Shown: positions 18,293 through 26,546, counted from the first letter of the stretch. The stretch is 50,945 nucleotides of DNA from Microbacterium sp. Leaf159 (GCF_001423615.1 NZ_LMOU01000001.1:1-50945); one strand, 5' to 3'. The notes: generated by a model from the sequence alone, not told the origin. Numbers and translations are program-made.

Positions 18293-18453
18293 CCGGTGCC
18301 GGGTGCGGCGCGCAGACTGACGCGGAGTGAGACCCATCTGTCTCGGTGTGGGCGCGAGCGCGAAGCACTGCTCGGTGGGCTCGGGCGCGATGTGTTCCTC
18401 GGGGGCGTGGGGTCGATGCATCCCTCGGCGCGCACGATCACGCGACAGAGCCC

Positions 18454-19908
18454 TCAGACGAACATGACCCGTCGACGCGGTGGGTCGGCGTAGCTCCGAC
18501 CGAGTGGACTCGTCCAGGTGACTGTCCCATCGGGAGTCTGCTGGGCGGTCCATCGAAAGCGTTCATCGATGTCAGGGTGCTTGAGCGAGTGGTGCGTGGC
18601 GCAGAAATGACTGAGATTGTCGATGCGTGTTCGTCCGCCGCGGGCATGGTCGTGGTTGTGGTCGATCTCGCATCGGTGCACCGGCATCCTGCATCCGGGG
18701 AACCTGCAGTGCTCATCTCGCGCTCGAAGGAAGCGCTTCATCTGCTCTGTGGGGGAGTATGAGTCGGTCTCGGCGACCAGGCCGGTCGCGTCGAGGAACA
18801 GGCGCGCCCATCCCTTGCAGTGGCCTGCGAGCCCGCGCGCGACATCGGGATCCAGTGGTCCGTGACCGTCGAGTTCGGCCGGTCGGTCGTCGTCTCCGGC
18901 GAGAGTACTCGCGGCAACGGTGACCTGGATCCGGGCCGAGATGTTCTCGAGCCCGGTGCCGTTCGCTTCACTCGGATCGGCCGTAAGTAGGAGGTCTGCG
19001 AGGACGTCAGCGCGGATCTGGTCGAAAGTGCGTACGTCACCGGAGAGATGCTCGATGTCGGGGCTGGACGGATCGGTCATCGGGTCGATCAGACCGGCGA
19101 GCGGATCGACGACGAACGTGCCGTCGGCGGCGATGACTCCGGCTTCGAAGTAGGCGTCGTATCGCGGGTCTTCGGGAGAGAGGTCGGAGAGGCGGAGCGA
19201 GTTCTCGGTGTCGTCGAGAGGCTTGAGGATCGGCTCTCGCTCGTCGCGGGTGCGAGCGATCTGTCGCGCCATCTGCGTGAGCCGATCGGAGATCGCCACC
19301 GCGACCCATTCGGGCAGAATCGCTGTGAGCGCCGCCAGGCCGTCGCCGACGGACCTGACGCTGACGCAGCGTTCGGTCGCTGCGCGCCGCTGAGTCTCGA
19401 CGACGGTCTCGCCCACGAGGCCCGCCGCGACCTTGCGAGCGTGGGGCTTCGTGCGCGAAGCAGTGTCCTGTTCGGCGACCACGAGCACTGCGGTCTCGTA
19501 GAGCCCCATCGTCGCGGCTTCCACACGGCCGTCTCGGATGGCGTCGTCGACGATCTCGCTGGCGCGCACGATCTCACGGACATGGTGCGCACTGATCGAG
19601 CCCGCGGCAAACGAAGCCTGTATGGCAGGGAGCGCTCGTGACAGGGTGCGCGCGTCGGTGAAGGCGTATTCGATCGACCCCTTCGGGATGTGCCCGGCCG
19701 CGGAGTACTCCGCGATCATCGAGCGGTAGATCGCATCGCGGTGGTGAGGGCTTTCGGAGACGTCGCTGTCGTGCACGCCTATGCGCTCGACGAGGAGTGC
19801 ATAGGATTCAGCCTCGAGGGCAGCGATCCGACGTCGCGTGTCGACCCACTCGTCAAGCAGTCGGCAGCGCTCCTCGAGATCGAGGTCGAGATCGGTGCGC
19901 TGAGCCAT
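18454..19908 (-). CDS. DUF222 / HNH endonuclease domain protein (13E12-like)
   Basis: A 484-residue protein with a long Ala/Glu/Arg-rich helical DUF222 region and a C-terminal HNH nuclease motif. The nuclease part reads RDEHCRFPGCRMPVHRCEID with HNHDHARGGRT and NLSHFCATHHSLKH, so the two Cys pairs and the His-Asn-His core are present. This is the actinobacterial family called 13E12 repeat proteins in M. tuberculosis, several members of which are SOS-induced. A candidate LexA box lies nine bases upstream of its ATG. Biological role unknown. Confidence 0.88.
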   Translation of the reverse strand: MAQRTDLDLDLEERCRLLDEWVDTRRRIAALEAESYALLVERIGVHDSDVSESPHHRDAIYRSMIAEYSAAGHIPKGSIEYAFTDARTLSRALPAIQASFAAGSISAHHVREIVRASEIVDDAIRDGRVEAATMGLYETAVLVVAEQDTASRTKPHARKVAAGLVGETVVETQRRAATERCVSVRSVGDGLAALTAILPEWVAVAISDRLTQMARQIARTRDEREPILKPLDDTENSLRLSDLSPEDPRYDAYFEAGVIAADGTFVVDPLAGLIDPMTDPSSPDIEHLSGDVRTFDQIRADVLADLLLTADPSEANGTGLENISARIQVTVAASTLAGDDDRPAELDGHGPLDPDVARGLAGHCKGWARLFLDATGLVAETDSYSPTEQMKRFLRARDEHCRFPGCRMPVHRCEIDHNHDHARGGRTRIDNLSHFCATHHSLKHPDIDERFRWTAQQTPDGTVTWTSPLGRSYADPPRRRVMFV

Positions 19909-19917
19909 ACCTCAGTT

Positions 19918-19933
19918 TAGGATATATGTTCGA
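19918..19933 (-). promoter_or_regulatory. Candidate SOS (LexA) box before the HNH gene
   Basis: On the minus strand the site reads TCGAACATATATCCTA. It matches 9 of 12 arm positions of the actinobacterial consensus TCGAAC-N4-GTTCGA, with a perfect left half. A -10-like TATCCT overlaps it, so LexA binding would block the promoter. It shares the ATATAT core with the imuA site at 38625-38640. Confidence 0.55.
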
Positions 19934-19945
19934 ATGATCCCAGGG

Positions 19946-20332
19946 TCAGCCGTGGAATATGCCGTCATCCTCCGCGCCGCGCCCGCGCAGCCGGTCGATG
20001 TCCCGGCGCTCGCGTTTCGTGGGCCTGCCCGCGCCTCGATCGCGCAGTCCGAGTGCCGCCTGAGGCTCGCGCTCCGGCGTGCGGTCTTCGTATGCCAGCG
20101 CGGCGAGAGGCGCGCCGACGCGCTTGACGAGCAGCTGTCGCACGAAGAGGATGCGGTCGAAGCCGGCGATGCGCACGCGCAGTTCGTCACCGATGCGGAT
20201 GTGCTGTGCGGCCTTGACCTTGTCGCCGTTGACGCGTACATGCCCCGCGCGGCATGCGGTCGTCGCGGCCGAACGTGTCTTGTAGACGCGGATCGCCCAG
20301 AGCCAGCTGTCGACCCGTGCGGCATCAGCCAT
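19946..20332 (-). CDS. hslR: S4-domain RNA-binding protein, Hsp15 (HslR) type
   Basis: A 128-residue protein with an N-terminal S4 domain (VDSWLWAIRVYKTRSAATTA then GHVRVNG) and a basic tail ending in RPTKRERRDIDRLRG, the layout of Hsp15/RqcP-like proteins that bind 50S subunits carrying stalled nascent chains. Its ATG shares one base with the stop of the lysoplasmalogenase gene upstream (TGATG), so the two are probably translated together. Confidence 0.85.
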   Translation of the reverse strand: MADAARVDSWLWAIRVYKTRSAATTACRAGHVRVNGDKVKAAQHIRIGDELRVRIAGFDRILFVRQLLVKRVGAPLAALAYEDRTPEREPQAALGLRDRGAGRPTKRERRDIDRLRGRGAEDDGIFHG

Positions 20333-20997
20333 CAGGCTCCTCGCTTTCTCAGGGTGATCAGCGCACCGGCGATGATCAGCCCCTGCCCGATCGTATAGGT
20401 CGCCATGATCGCCGGGCTGCTCCAGGAGGGGAGTGAGTCAGGGAGGAAGAGTCGCAGAGCCAGAAGGGTGTCGCTGGTGAGGAAGAACGCACCACCGACG
20501 GCGACGAGTGGGTGACACCGGGTCGAGAGCGCGGCGGTCGCGCCGAGGACGAGCCCGTAGACCGCGACGGCGATGAGCAGCGCTCCCGTGTGCGGGCCGA
20601 GGAAGGCGAGCATCGCGACCCACCATGCGGCGTATACCAGCGCCCACCACGGCATCCGGCCGCGGCTGAGATGGCGGATGAAGAGGGCGATGTATGCCAG
20701 ATGCGCGATCCCGAAGAAGAGGAGCATGAGCGGCACCTCGGGAGCGTCGGGGAAGAGTGCTCCCGCGCTGTCGCCGAGCCAGGAGAACACGATCGCCGCG
20801 AAGAGCAGGGCCAAGGCGGCGCGTGAGCGGATCGCGCGCATCGACACGAGCACGGGGAGCGCGAGCAGCGGCATCAACAGCAGCTTGCTCGGGCCTGCCG
20901 CAGGGCTCTCGAGAGCGAGCAACGCCACATGGATCGCCGACACTGTGATGTACGGGACGAAGGCCCACAGAGGCGGGGAGGTCGGGCGGCGCTGCAT
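20332..20997 (-). CDS. YhhN family lysoplasmalogenase-like membrane protein
   Basis: A 221-residue integral membrane protein with about seven or eight hydrophobic helices; the motif FSWLGDSAGALFP and later TSDTLLALRLF are typical of the YhhN/TMEM86 family, which hydrolyses the vinyl-ether bond of lysoplasmalogen. Whether this organism makes plasmalogens is unknown. The ATG at 20997 is fixed by TACGAT seven bases upstream, which excludes a 42-residue upstream extension. Confidence 0.82.
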   Translation of the reverse strand: MQRRPTSPPLWAFVPYITVSAIHVALLALESPAAGPSKLLLMPLLALPVLVSMRAIRSRAALALLFAAIVFSWLGDSAGALFPDAPEVPLMLLFFGIAHLAYIALFIRHLSRGRMPWWALVYAAWWVAMLAFLGPHTGALLIAVAVYGLVLGATAALSTRCHPLVAVGGAFFLTSDTLLALRLFLPDSLPSWSSPAIMATYTIGQGLIIAGALITLRKRGA

Positions 20998-21003
20998 CCT
21001 CCC

Positions 21004-21009
21004 ATCGTA
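21004..21009 (-). promoter_or_regulatory. -10 box (TACGAT), leaderless promoter of the YhhN-hslR pair
   Basis: TACGAT on the minus strand ends seven bases before the ATG at 20997. The GGGAGG between them abuts the ATG with no spacer and so cannot serve as a normal ribosome-binding site. Confidence 0.6.
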
Positions 21010-21035
21010 TGGCGGGCGGGATGGCGTCTGCCCGT

Positions 21036-21491
21036 TCAGGACTCGACGGTCACCTGCGTGATCTGACCGTCGGTGCCGAGATGCACTGCGGGCCAGTAGC
21101 CCTCGGGGAAGTGCTCGCCGCACGAGTCGATGAAGTGCAGCACGATGGTTCCGTCGGCGGAAGCCTCGAGGGTCTCGAGGGTGAGATCGGATGCGGCGTC
21201 GTCGAGCTCGTGCTGCTCAGGCGTTCCCGTGCTGAAGGCCGCGACGATGGCGTCGGAGGCGAGGCGACGGAGAACCGCGAGAGCGGCGATGGTCTCGTGG
21301 ACGTGGGGGAGCAGGGCGCTCGCCTCGTCCGAGTTCGTGCCCTCGATCATGAGGTCGAGAGGTGCGCCCTGAGCGACGGTTCCGCCGGCGTACCAGTCAT
21401 GAGTGAGGACCGTGCCGTCGGAGAGCTCGGTCGTCGCGCGGATGAAGGTGCCGAGCTCGGGGTCGTCGATGGTCGGATGCTCTTCGCTCAT
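21036..21491 (-). CDS. Hypothetical protein, 151 residues
   Basis: Soluble acidic protein with no family that I can name. It has a helical centre (HVHETIAALAVLRRLASDAI) and a C-terminal strand-rich part ending in GYWPAVHLGTDGQITQVTV. The composition and codon bias match neighbouring genes, so it is probably real. TAGCGT seven bases before the ATG supports the start. Confidence 0.75.
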   Translation of the reverse strand: MSEEHPTIDDPELGTFIRATTELSDGTVLTHDWYAGGTVAQGAPLDLMIEGTNSDEASALLPHVHETIAALAVLRRLASDAIVAAFSTGTPEQHELDDAASDLTLETLEASADGTIVLHFIDSCGEHFPEGYWPAVHLGTDGQITQVTVES

Positions 21492-21497
21492 GCTCCC

Positions 21498-21503
21498 ACG
21501 CTA
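21498..21503 (-). promoter_or_regulatory. -10 box (TAGCGT) of a leaderless promoter
   Basis: Ends seven bases upstream of the ATG at 21491 on the minus strand, the spacing seen at many other genes here. It lies in the 20-base gap after the HhH gene. Confidence 0.55.
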
Positions 21504-21511
21504 GTCGTCGG

Positions 21512-21709
21512 TCAGGGTGCGAGCGAGCGGCTCTGGAGCTCGAGGCACTCTCGAAGGATGCGGATCGCCTTCGGCCCCACGCCGTGAATGGCGAGGAGCT
21601 CCCGCTCTGAGGCGCCGTCGAACTGATCGAGACGCGTGAAGCCGTGCAGGGCCAGCTCACGTCGCGCGACCTTGCCCATCGACGCTGGGAGCTCCGAGTC
21701 GTCGGTCAC
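21512..21709 (-). CDS. Small helix-hairpin-helix protein, 65 residues
   Basis: The core LLAIHGVGPKAIRILRECL is a helix-hairpin-helix motif of the type found in the RNA polymerase alpha C-terminal domain and in many DNA-binding proteins. The GTG start (VTDDSELPAS) overlaps the stop of the GNAT gene as GTGA, so it is coupled to it. Too small for an enzyme; non-specific DNA binding is the most likely property. Confidence 0.75.
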   Translation of the reverse strand: MTDDSELPASMGKVARRELALHGFTRLDQFDGASERELLAIHGVGPKAIRILRECLELQSRSLAP

Positions 21710-22293
21710 GCCGTCAGCTCCAACGCGACGAGGGCTCGGCCGGGCTTCATCTCGGCCTGCTCTTCGAAGCCGGCGGCCAGGAATGTGCCCAGCGTGCCGT
21801 GGAAAAGATCGTTGGTGCGCTTCTTCTCGCCTCGGGTGTCGACCGGGTAGCCCTCTATGAGTCGCGCTCCGGATGCTCGGGCGAAATCGACTGCGGCACG
21901 CAGCAACTCGTGGTTGAGTCCTGCACCTCGATGCTCGCGGCGGACGACGAAACACGTCACCGCCCAGACCGAGACGTCGTCGTCGAACGGCTCCGCCGTG
22001 GCGGCGGCGATCATGCGGGTGCGCGGAATCCGCGCCTGCATCGAACGCGGTCCGATGCGGATCCACCCCGCGGCCTCGCCGTCGACATAGGCGATCAGGC
22101 CCGGAGGGGGACCATCGGCGATCTCGTCGCGGAGCATCTCCGTTCGCTGCGGGGTCGTCGTCTCGTTCCAGTCCTTGTTGCTCAGCATCGGCCAGATGCA
22201 CTGACAGCTGGCGCCGTCGCCGCCGCCGGTGAGCGCATGCTGCACATCATCCCATCGGGCGGTCGTCGCCACCTCTGTCGTGATCGTCACCAT
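21706..22293 (-). CDS. GNAT family N-acetyltransferase
   Basis: A 195-residue GNAT protein. The acetyl-CoA-binding motif A region reads VWAVTCFVVRREHRGAGLNH, with the R-x-x-G-x-G/A pattern. The early segment CQCIWPML is common in a subgroup that also has GWIRIGPR. Acceptor substrate unknown. The ATG at 22293 is supported by TACCGT eight bases upstream; a longer reading frame would run into the tRNA. Confidence 0.85.
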   Translation of the reverse strand: MVTITTEVATTARWDDVQHALTGGGDGASCQCIWPMLSNKDWNETTTPQRTEMLRDEIADGPPPGLIAYVDGEAAGWIRIGPRSMQARIPRTRMIAAATAEPFDDDVSVWAVTCFVVRREHRGAGLNHELLRAAVDFARASGARLIEGYPVDTRGEKKRTNDLFHGTLGTFLAAGFEEQAEMKPGRALVALELTA

Positions 22294-22373
22294 GCATGCG
22301 ACGGTACGCCGGGCCTCCGACACCCCGCAACGCCCGGCGGTCGCTCGGTTCGCGGAGCGCGCGCGAGTGGGGC

Positions 22374-22379
22374 TAAGAT
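22374..22379 (+). promoter_or_regulatory. -10 box (TAAGAT) for tRNA-Pro
   Basis: TAAGAT lies 32 bases upstream of the mature tRNA 5' end, in a short, gene-free gap. The -35 region is not clear. Confidence 0.5.
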
Positions 22380-22411
22380 AGGGGAGTTGCCTGCGCGAGA
22401 GTGCAGAACAA

Positions 22412-22488
<77 letters not shown>

Positions 22489-22526
22489 CAAAGACTGTTC
22501 GCAGATCGATTGCAGAACAGCGAGAG

Positions 22527-22569
22527 AAAAGGGAAGGGCACCTGCGTCGAGCAGGTGCCCTTCCCTTTT
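22527..22569. terminator. Bidirectional Rho-independent terminator
   Basis: A perfect 19-bp stem (AAAAGGGAAGGGCACCTGC, 22527-22545, against 22551-22569) with a five-base loop. A-run on one side and T-run on the other let it stop both the tRNA transcript and the convergent corA transcript. Confidence 0.95.
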
Positions 22570-22574
22570 GCCTC

Positions 22575-23681
22575 TTACATCCACTTCTGGCGCTTGAAGA
22601 TGACGTAGAGCACGAGTGCGAATGCGATCATGCCGCCGATGGCGAGCGGGTATCCGAAGGACCAGTGCAGCTCGGGCATGTTGTCGAAGTTCATGCCGTA
22701 GATCGCGCCGATCAGTGTCGGGGCGAACAGGATCGCCGCCCATCCGGAGATCTTCTTCATGTCCTCGTTCTGCCGCTGCGCGACCAGGGTGCCGTTGACG
22801 GTGAGGATCTGCGAGAGCGACTCGCGGAGTTCGCTGACCTGCGTCTCGACGCGGCTGAGATGATCGGCGACGTCCTGCAGGTAGGACTGCAGCGGTTCGG
22901 GGATGTCGTAGCGCCGGAAGCCCTTCCTCAAGGCGGCGAGCACCTCGGAGAGGCCTGACGTCGCCTGCTGCAGGTCTATGACCTCCTGGCTCAGGCGGTA
23001 GATGCGTTCGGTGACGGTCGCGTCTCCGCCGAACACCTGGCGCTCGATCTGTTCGCGGTCGATGGCGAGCCCGCGAAGGACGGGGGTGTACCCGTCGACG
23101 ATCGCGTCGAGCAGCCTGTAGACGATGGCCTCAGGTCCGTGGTGCAGCAGCTGCTCGTCGTCGAGGAGGGTCTGGTCGCCGCGGTCGGCAGCGCCGGAGG
23201 CGTCGTCGGCGTCGAGCCCGTCGATCCAGCGGCCGTCCTGGCAGAAGACAGCCACGGCTCGGGGCCGCACGAGTACATGGAACTCGGCGAAGTCGACGTC
23301 TTCTGTCGCGTCGATGTACCAGGCGGATCGGATGACGAGGAAGAGAGTGTCTTCGTAGCGCTCGAGTTTCGGGCGCTGCCCGGCGTGCAGGAGGTCTTCG
23401 ACGAGCAGCGGGTGGAGGTGCCAGGTGCTCGCGAGCTCGGCGATGTCCTCGGGGGTGGGCTTGGGGTAGAGCAGGAGTGCGGTGCGGTTCTCGCTGGCAT
23501 TGGTGAACGCCTGAGCGCTCTCGACGGTGGTATCGCGCGGCGCCCTGACGAGGTGCCCCTGATCGACGTAGCGCGTCCGCAGGGTCGTCGCTCCAGCTGC
23601 CGACGACGCTGCGCTCTGCGCCCGGCGGCGGAAGACCCCACCACGGCGGGGGATCGCCTCGTCGTTCGCTGATTGCATCAT
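22575..23681 (-). CDS. corA: CorA-type magnesium/cobalt transporter
   Basis: A 368-residue CorA protein. A long soluble N-terminal funnel precedes two transmembrane helices at the C-terminus; the signature YGMNF with MPEL on the loop between them is intact, and a basic tail (FKRQKWM) follows. Forms pentamers that carry Mg or Co ions across the inner membrane. GAGAGGAA lies just before the first of two adjacent ATG codons; the first is chosen. Confidence 0.94.
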   Translation of the reverse strand: MMQSANDEAIPRRGGVFRRRAQSAASSAAGATTLRTRYVDQGHLVRAPRDTTVESAQAFTNASENRTALLLYPKPTPEDIAELASTWHLHPLLVEDLLHAGQRPKLERYEDTLFLVIRSAWYIDATEDVDFAEFHVLVRPRAVAVFCQDGRWIDGLDADDASGAADRGDQTLLDDEQLLHHGPEAIVYRLLDAIVDGYTPVLRGLAIDREQIERQVFGGDATVTERIYRLSQEVIDLQQATSGLSEVLAALRKGFRRYDIPEPLQSYLQDVADHLSRVETQVSELRESLSQILTVNGTLVAQRQNEDMKKISGWAAILFAPTLIGAIYGMNFDNMPELHWSFGYPLAIGGMIAFALVLYVIFKRQKWM

Positions 23682-23730
23682 GCCGGTTCCTCTCGCTCAC
23701 TTCGGAGTATGCCGCACTCGCGGCGCGGGC

Positions 23731-24345
23731 TCAGTCCCCTCGAGGTGCGAGCACTTCTTGGAGTGCGGGTCCGACGACCCGCACGAGGTCCTCGATGCCC
23801 GCGTCGACGAGCGTGGGGACGCCGATGATGCGGCGGGCCGTGACGATGCCGACGAGCATCGCAGAGGCGAGGCCGGTGCGGAGTGCGGCATCGGTATCGC
23901 TGTGGGCTCGCGTGCCGTCGCTCAGGCGGGACTGGATGAAGTCCCGGAGCAGGTCGTTGGCGTGCTGATTCACGATGGCCCCTCGGAGCATCGCCATCAG
24001 CGGCTCGGATTCCTCTTCAGGGCCCTCCCACGCGCGCAGGTAAGCGCGGACGACGCGTTCTCCGAGATGCTCGTCGGGTCCGTCGAAAGCGGTGTCGAAG
24101 CGTTCCAACGCGGATGCGGGCACGGCCATGACGGCGGCGAAGAGCTCGTCTTTCGACCGGAAGAACTGCATCACCTGCGACGCGTCGACCCCGGCGTCCG
24201 CTGCGACGCGACGGATGGTCGTCGCGGCGAATCCGTCGGCAGCGAAACGTGCACGCGCGGACTCCAGGACGGCGAGACGCGTGCTGCCGGGCCCGGGGCG
24301 ACGGCCGGGGCGCCGGGCGGCCGTGGACGATTCCTGTGCATTCAC
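23731..24345 (-). CDS. TetR family regulator, divergent from the CocE hydrolase
   Basis: A 204-residue TetR repressor. The basic N-terminal tail leads into a helix-turn-helix (FAATTIRRVAADAGVDASQV then MQFFRSKDELF); the C-terminal ligand domain resembles the TetR group with LMAMLRGAIVNQHAND. The GTG start is fixed by TAGATT seven bases upstream. A perfect inverted repeat in the intergenic region is its likely operator, so it probably controls both itself and the hydrolase at 24466. Confidence 0.87.
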   Translation of the reverse strand: MNAQESSTAARRPGRRPGPGSTRLAVLESARARFAADGFAATTIRRVAADAGVDASQVMQFFRSKDELFAAVMAVPASALERFDTAFDGPDEHLGERVVRAYLRAWEGPEEESEPLMAMLRGAIVNQHANDLLRDFIQSRLSDGTRAHSDTDAALRTGLASAMLVGIVTARRIIGVPTLVDAGIEDLVRVVGPALQEVLAPRGD

Positions 24346-24351
24346 AGTCTC

Positions 24352-24357
24352 AATCTA
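24352..24357 (-). promoter_or_regulatory. -10 box (TAGATT), leaderless tetR promoter
   Basis: TAGATT on the minus strand ends seven bases before the GTG at 24345. The operator palindrome at 24376-24391 lies just upstream, where the -35 box would be. Confidence 0.6.
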
Positions 24358-24375
24358 CGCCTCGTTCCGGTAGTT

Positions 24376-24415
24376 CTCAACAGGTGTTGAGTTTTGTGGA
24401 GATCGGACGTACGCT
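24376..24415 (+). promoter_or_regulatory. Operator palindrome and promoter for the CocE-type hydrolase
   Basis: CTCAACA-GG-TGTTGAG (24376-24391) is a perfect 16-base inverted repeat. Its right arm overlaps a -35 box TTGAGT (24387-24392), which is followed after 17 bases by the -10 box TACGCT (24410-24415). A TetR dimer bound here would block both divergent promoters. Confidence 0.75.
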
Positions 24416-24465
24416 CGCAGCGACCCGAGATCCTGGGCCGCATCCGCCGAGATGAAGGAACCGCC

Positions 24466-26205
24466 ATGTCCACCGAACAGAAGATCTTCACGCCCTCGTA
24501 CCCCCTTCCGGCCGGGCGCACCGGACTCCTCACGGGATTCGAGCCCGGAACGCGCACTCTCGAAGCCGGCTACCGGGTCGCACCCCCGTTCCGCCCGCTG
24601 CCGGTGGATGTCATCTTCGAGAAGGACGTCGCCGTCCCGCTGCGCGACGGCGTGACGATCTACGTCGACGTCTTCCGTCCCATCGGCTCGGCGAAGGTGC
24701 CGGTCATCATGGGGTGGAGTCCGTACGGAAAGGCGCAAGGAACCTCGATGAGCGTCATGGGCGTCTTCGGCCTCGTGGGGCTGGCGAACTCCGTCGTCTC
24801 GGGGTTGGAGAAGTTCGAGGGGCCCGATCCCGCGTACTGGTGCGCGCAGGGCTATGCCGTATGCAACCCCGACATCCGCGGTGTCGTGGATTCCGAGGGG
24901 GACAGTGTGCTCTGGGACCGGCAGGACGGCCGCGATGCGTACGACCTGATCGAGTGGCTCGCCGAGCAGGAATGGTGCAGCGGGAAGGTTGGGATGACCG
25001 GCACCTCCTACCTCGCGGTCTCCCAGTGGTTCACCGCGGCCGAGCAGCCGCCGCACCTCGCCGCGATCAACCCGTGGGAGGGCGTGAGCGACGTCTACCG
25101 CGACCTCGTGATGCGAGGAGGGATGCCCGACACCGGTTTCGCACGCCAGCTGCAGGAGGGCAGCTTCTTCGGCAAGAACCGCAAGGAGGACATCCTCGCC
25201 GAGGTCGAGGAGCATCCGCTGTTCGACGGTCTCTGGGCCGAAAAGGTTCCCGCCTTCGATCGGATCACCGTTCCGGCGTACGTGGTGGCCAGCTATTCGA
25301 ACACGCTCCACACCGCCGGCACCTTCCGTGCGTGGCGCCGCATCGCCTCCGACGAGAAGTGGCTGCGCATCCACAACGGCCAGGAGTGGCCGGACTACTA
25401 CGACGAGGGGAACGTCGAGGACCTGCGCCGATTCTTCGATCACTACCTGAAGGGTGTCGACAACTGCTGGGAGACGACGCCGCGAGTGCGCTACTCGGTG
25501 CTCGACCTTCGCGGGGGAGACAGGATCAGTGTTCCGGACGACGAGTTCCCCCCGGCCGAGACGGTGTCGACGAAGTTCTACCTCGACGGCCGCGGCCGGC
25601 GCCTGGTCACCGACGCTCCGGCCGAATCGTCTGCCGTGACCTATGACGTCGACACGAACCCGAACGCGGCGTCATTCCTCATGCGATTCGACCGTGACAC
25701 CGAGCTCGTCGGTTATCCGAAGGCGCACCTGTTCGTGGAAGCCCGCGACGCCGACGACATGGATCTCTTCGTCCTGATCCAGAAGCTCGACGCCTTCGGG
25801 ACGCCCCTGCAGCAGTTCACCGTGCCGAACCAGAGCGCGATGGCGCATGACCTCACCGACCACGGTGCCACGATCCTGAAGTACAAGGGGTCAGACGGAC
25901 GTCTGCGCATCTCCGCCCGTCACCTCGACGAGGCGTTGACGACCGAGGATGTTCCGGCTCACTCGTTCGATCGGGTCGAGAAGCTCACCCCGGGTGAGGT
26001 CGTGGAGGTCGACATCGATCTGCTCCCGCTGGGGCTCGCCTTCGGAGCGGGCGAGCAGCTGCGATTCATCGTCAGCGCGCGTAACCTCCTGGGAACCCTC
26101 ATGCCCGGCATCGACGAATACGCCCCCGAGAATCGGGGTGCACACGTCATCCACACCGGTGAAGGGCGGGCCTCGTACCTGCAACTGCCCGTTCGCGCGG
26201 CGTGA
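24466..26205 (+). CDS. CocE/NonD family alpha/beta hydrolase (X-Pro dipeptidyl-peptidase-like)
   Basis: A 579-residue hydrolase. The N-terminal alpha/beta fold has the nucleophile elbow GMTGTSYLAVS with Ser181; Asp and His of the triad fit the VRYSVLD and IHNGQEWPDYYD regions but are not certain. The last 230 residues form the jelly-roll typical of the family (CocE, Xaa-Pro peptidase). Known members cleave esters or peptides; the substrate here is unknown. GAAGGAACC precedes the ATG at 24466. Expression is probably controlled by the divergent TetR. Confidence 0.88.
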   Translation: MSTEQKIFTPSYPLPAGRTGLLTGFEPGTRTLEAGYRVAPPFRPLPVDVIFEKDVAVPLRDGVTIYVDVFRPIGSAKVPVIMGWSPYGKAQGTSMSVMGVFGLVGLANSVVSGLEKFEGPDPAYWCAQGYAVCNPDIRGVVDSEGDSVLWDRQDGRDAYDLIEWLAEQEWCSGKVGMTGTSYLAVSQWFTAAEQPPHLAAINPWEGVSDVYRDLVMRGGMPDTGFARQLQEGSFFGKNRKEDILAEVEEHPLFDGLWAEKVPAFDRITVPAYVVASYSNTLHTAGTFRAWRRIASDEKWLRIHNGQEWPDYYDEGNVEDLRRFFDHYLKGVDNCWETTPRVRYSVLDLRGGDRISVPDDEFPPAETVSTKFYLDGRGRRLVTDAPAESSAVTYDVDTNPNAASFLMRFDRDTELVGYPKAHLFVEARDADDMDLFVLIQKLDAFGTPLQQFTVPNQSAMAHDLTDHGATILKYKGSDGRLRISARHLDEALTTEDVPAHSFDRVEKLTPGEVVEVDIDLLPLGLAFGAGEQLRFIVSARNLLGTLMPGIDEYAPENRGAHVIHTGEGRASYLQLPVRAA

Positions 26206-26320
26206 CGGTCGGCTTCTGAGTGCTGCAGTGCTGACCGCATCCGGATTCTCCCGCCCGTCAACCCCCTCCGCCGATCGGCAACGCGCGCGTAGCGTCGGTC
26301 TCTCCGACAGAGGAGATGCG

Positions 26321-26488
26321 ATGAGTGATCTGCAGAACACGCACGGAACATCCGGCGGCGACGATGAGGCGGACACCGCCTCCGGTGGCGCCCCCGAGGA
26401 GTCGACGTCGAAGAGCACCGAGGAGATCCTCGAGGACGAGACCACCGACGACGACGGCAAGCCGCTCGAGAACCCGTCGGGCGGCTGA
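26321..26488 (+). CDS. Small acidic disordered protein, 55 residues
   Basis: Thr/Ser/Gly/Asp/Glu-rich protein (STEEILEDETTDDDGKPLEN near the end) without hydrophobic core. AGAGGAG is placed well before the ATG, and TAGCGT at 26290-26295 gives a possible -10 box with a 19-base leader, so it is probably expressed. Similar short acidic proteins are common in Microbacteriaceae; function unknown. Confidence 0.7.
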   Translation: MSDLQNTHGTSGGDDEADTASGGAPEESTSKSTEEILEDETTDDDGKPLENPSGG

Positions 26489-26510
26489 GTCGACCCGCAC
26501 TTTCCCATGA

Positions 26511-26546
26511 AGACCCCTATCCGACCTTCGGGCCGGATGGGGGTCT
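26511..26546. terminator. Hairpin between convergent small genes
   Basis: AGACCCCTATCCG pairs with CGGATGGGGGTCT around a CC-TTCG-GG tetraloop core, with one wobble and one mismatch. There is no T-run. It lies between two convergent genes and probably ends both transcripts. Confidence 0.6.

Noticed and set aside
18293..18453. Short gap between the convergent NUDIX-NYN and HNH genes
   Set aside because: Searched for a terminator hairpin or small gene; I saw no convincing stem or start signal there.
17021..18553. Minus-strand frames of 456 and 510 codons opposite the NUDIX-NYN gene and the upstream repeats
   Set aside because: Arg/Ser/Thr-rich without motifs; the NUDIX box on the plus strand is intact and the upstream gap is repetitive.
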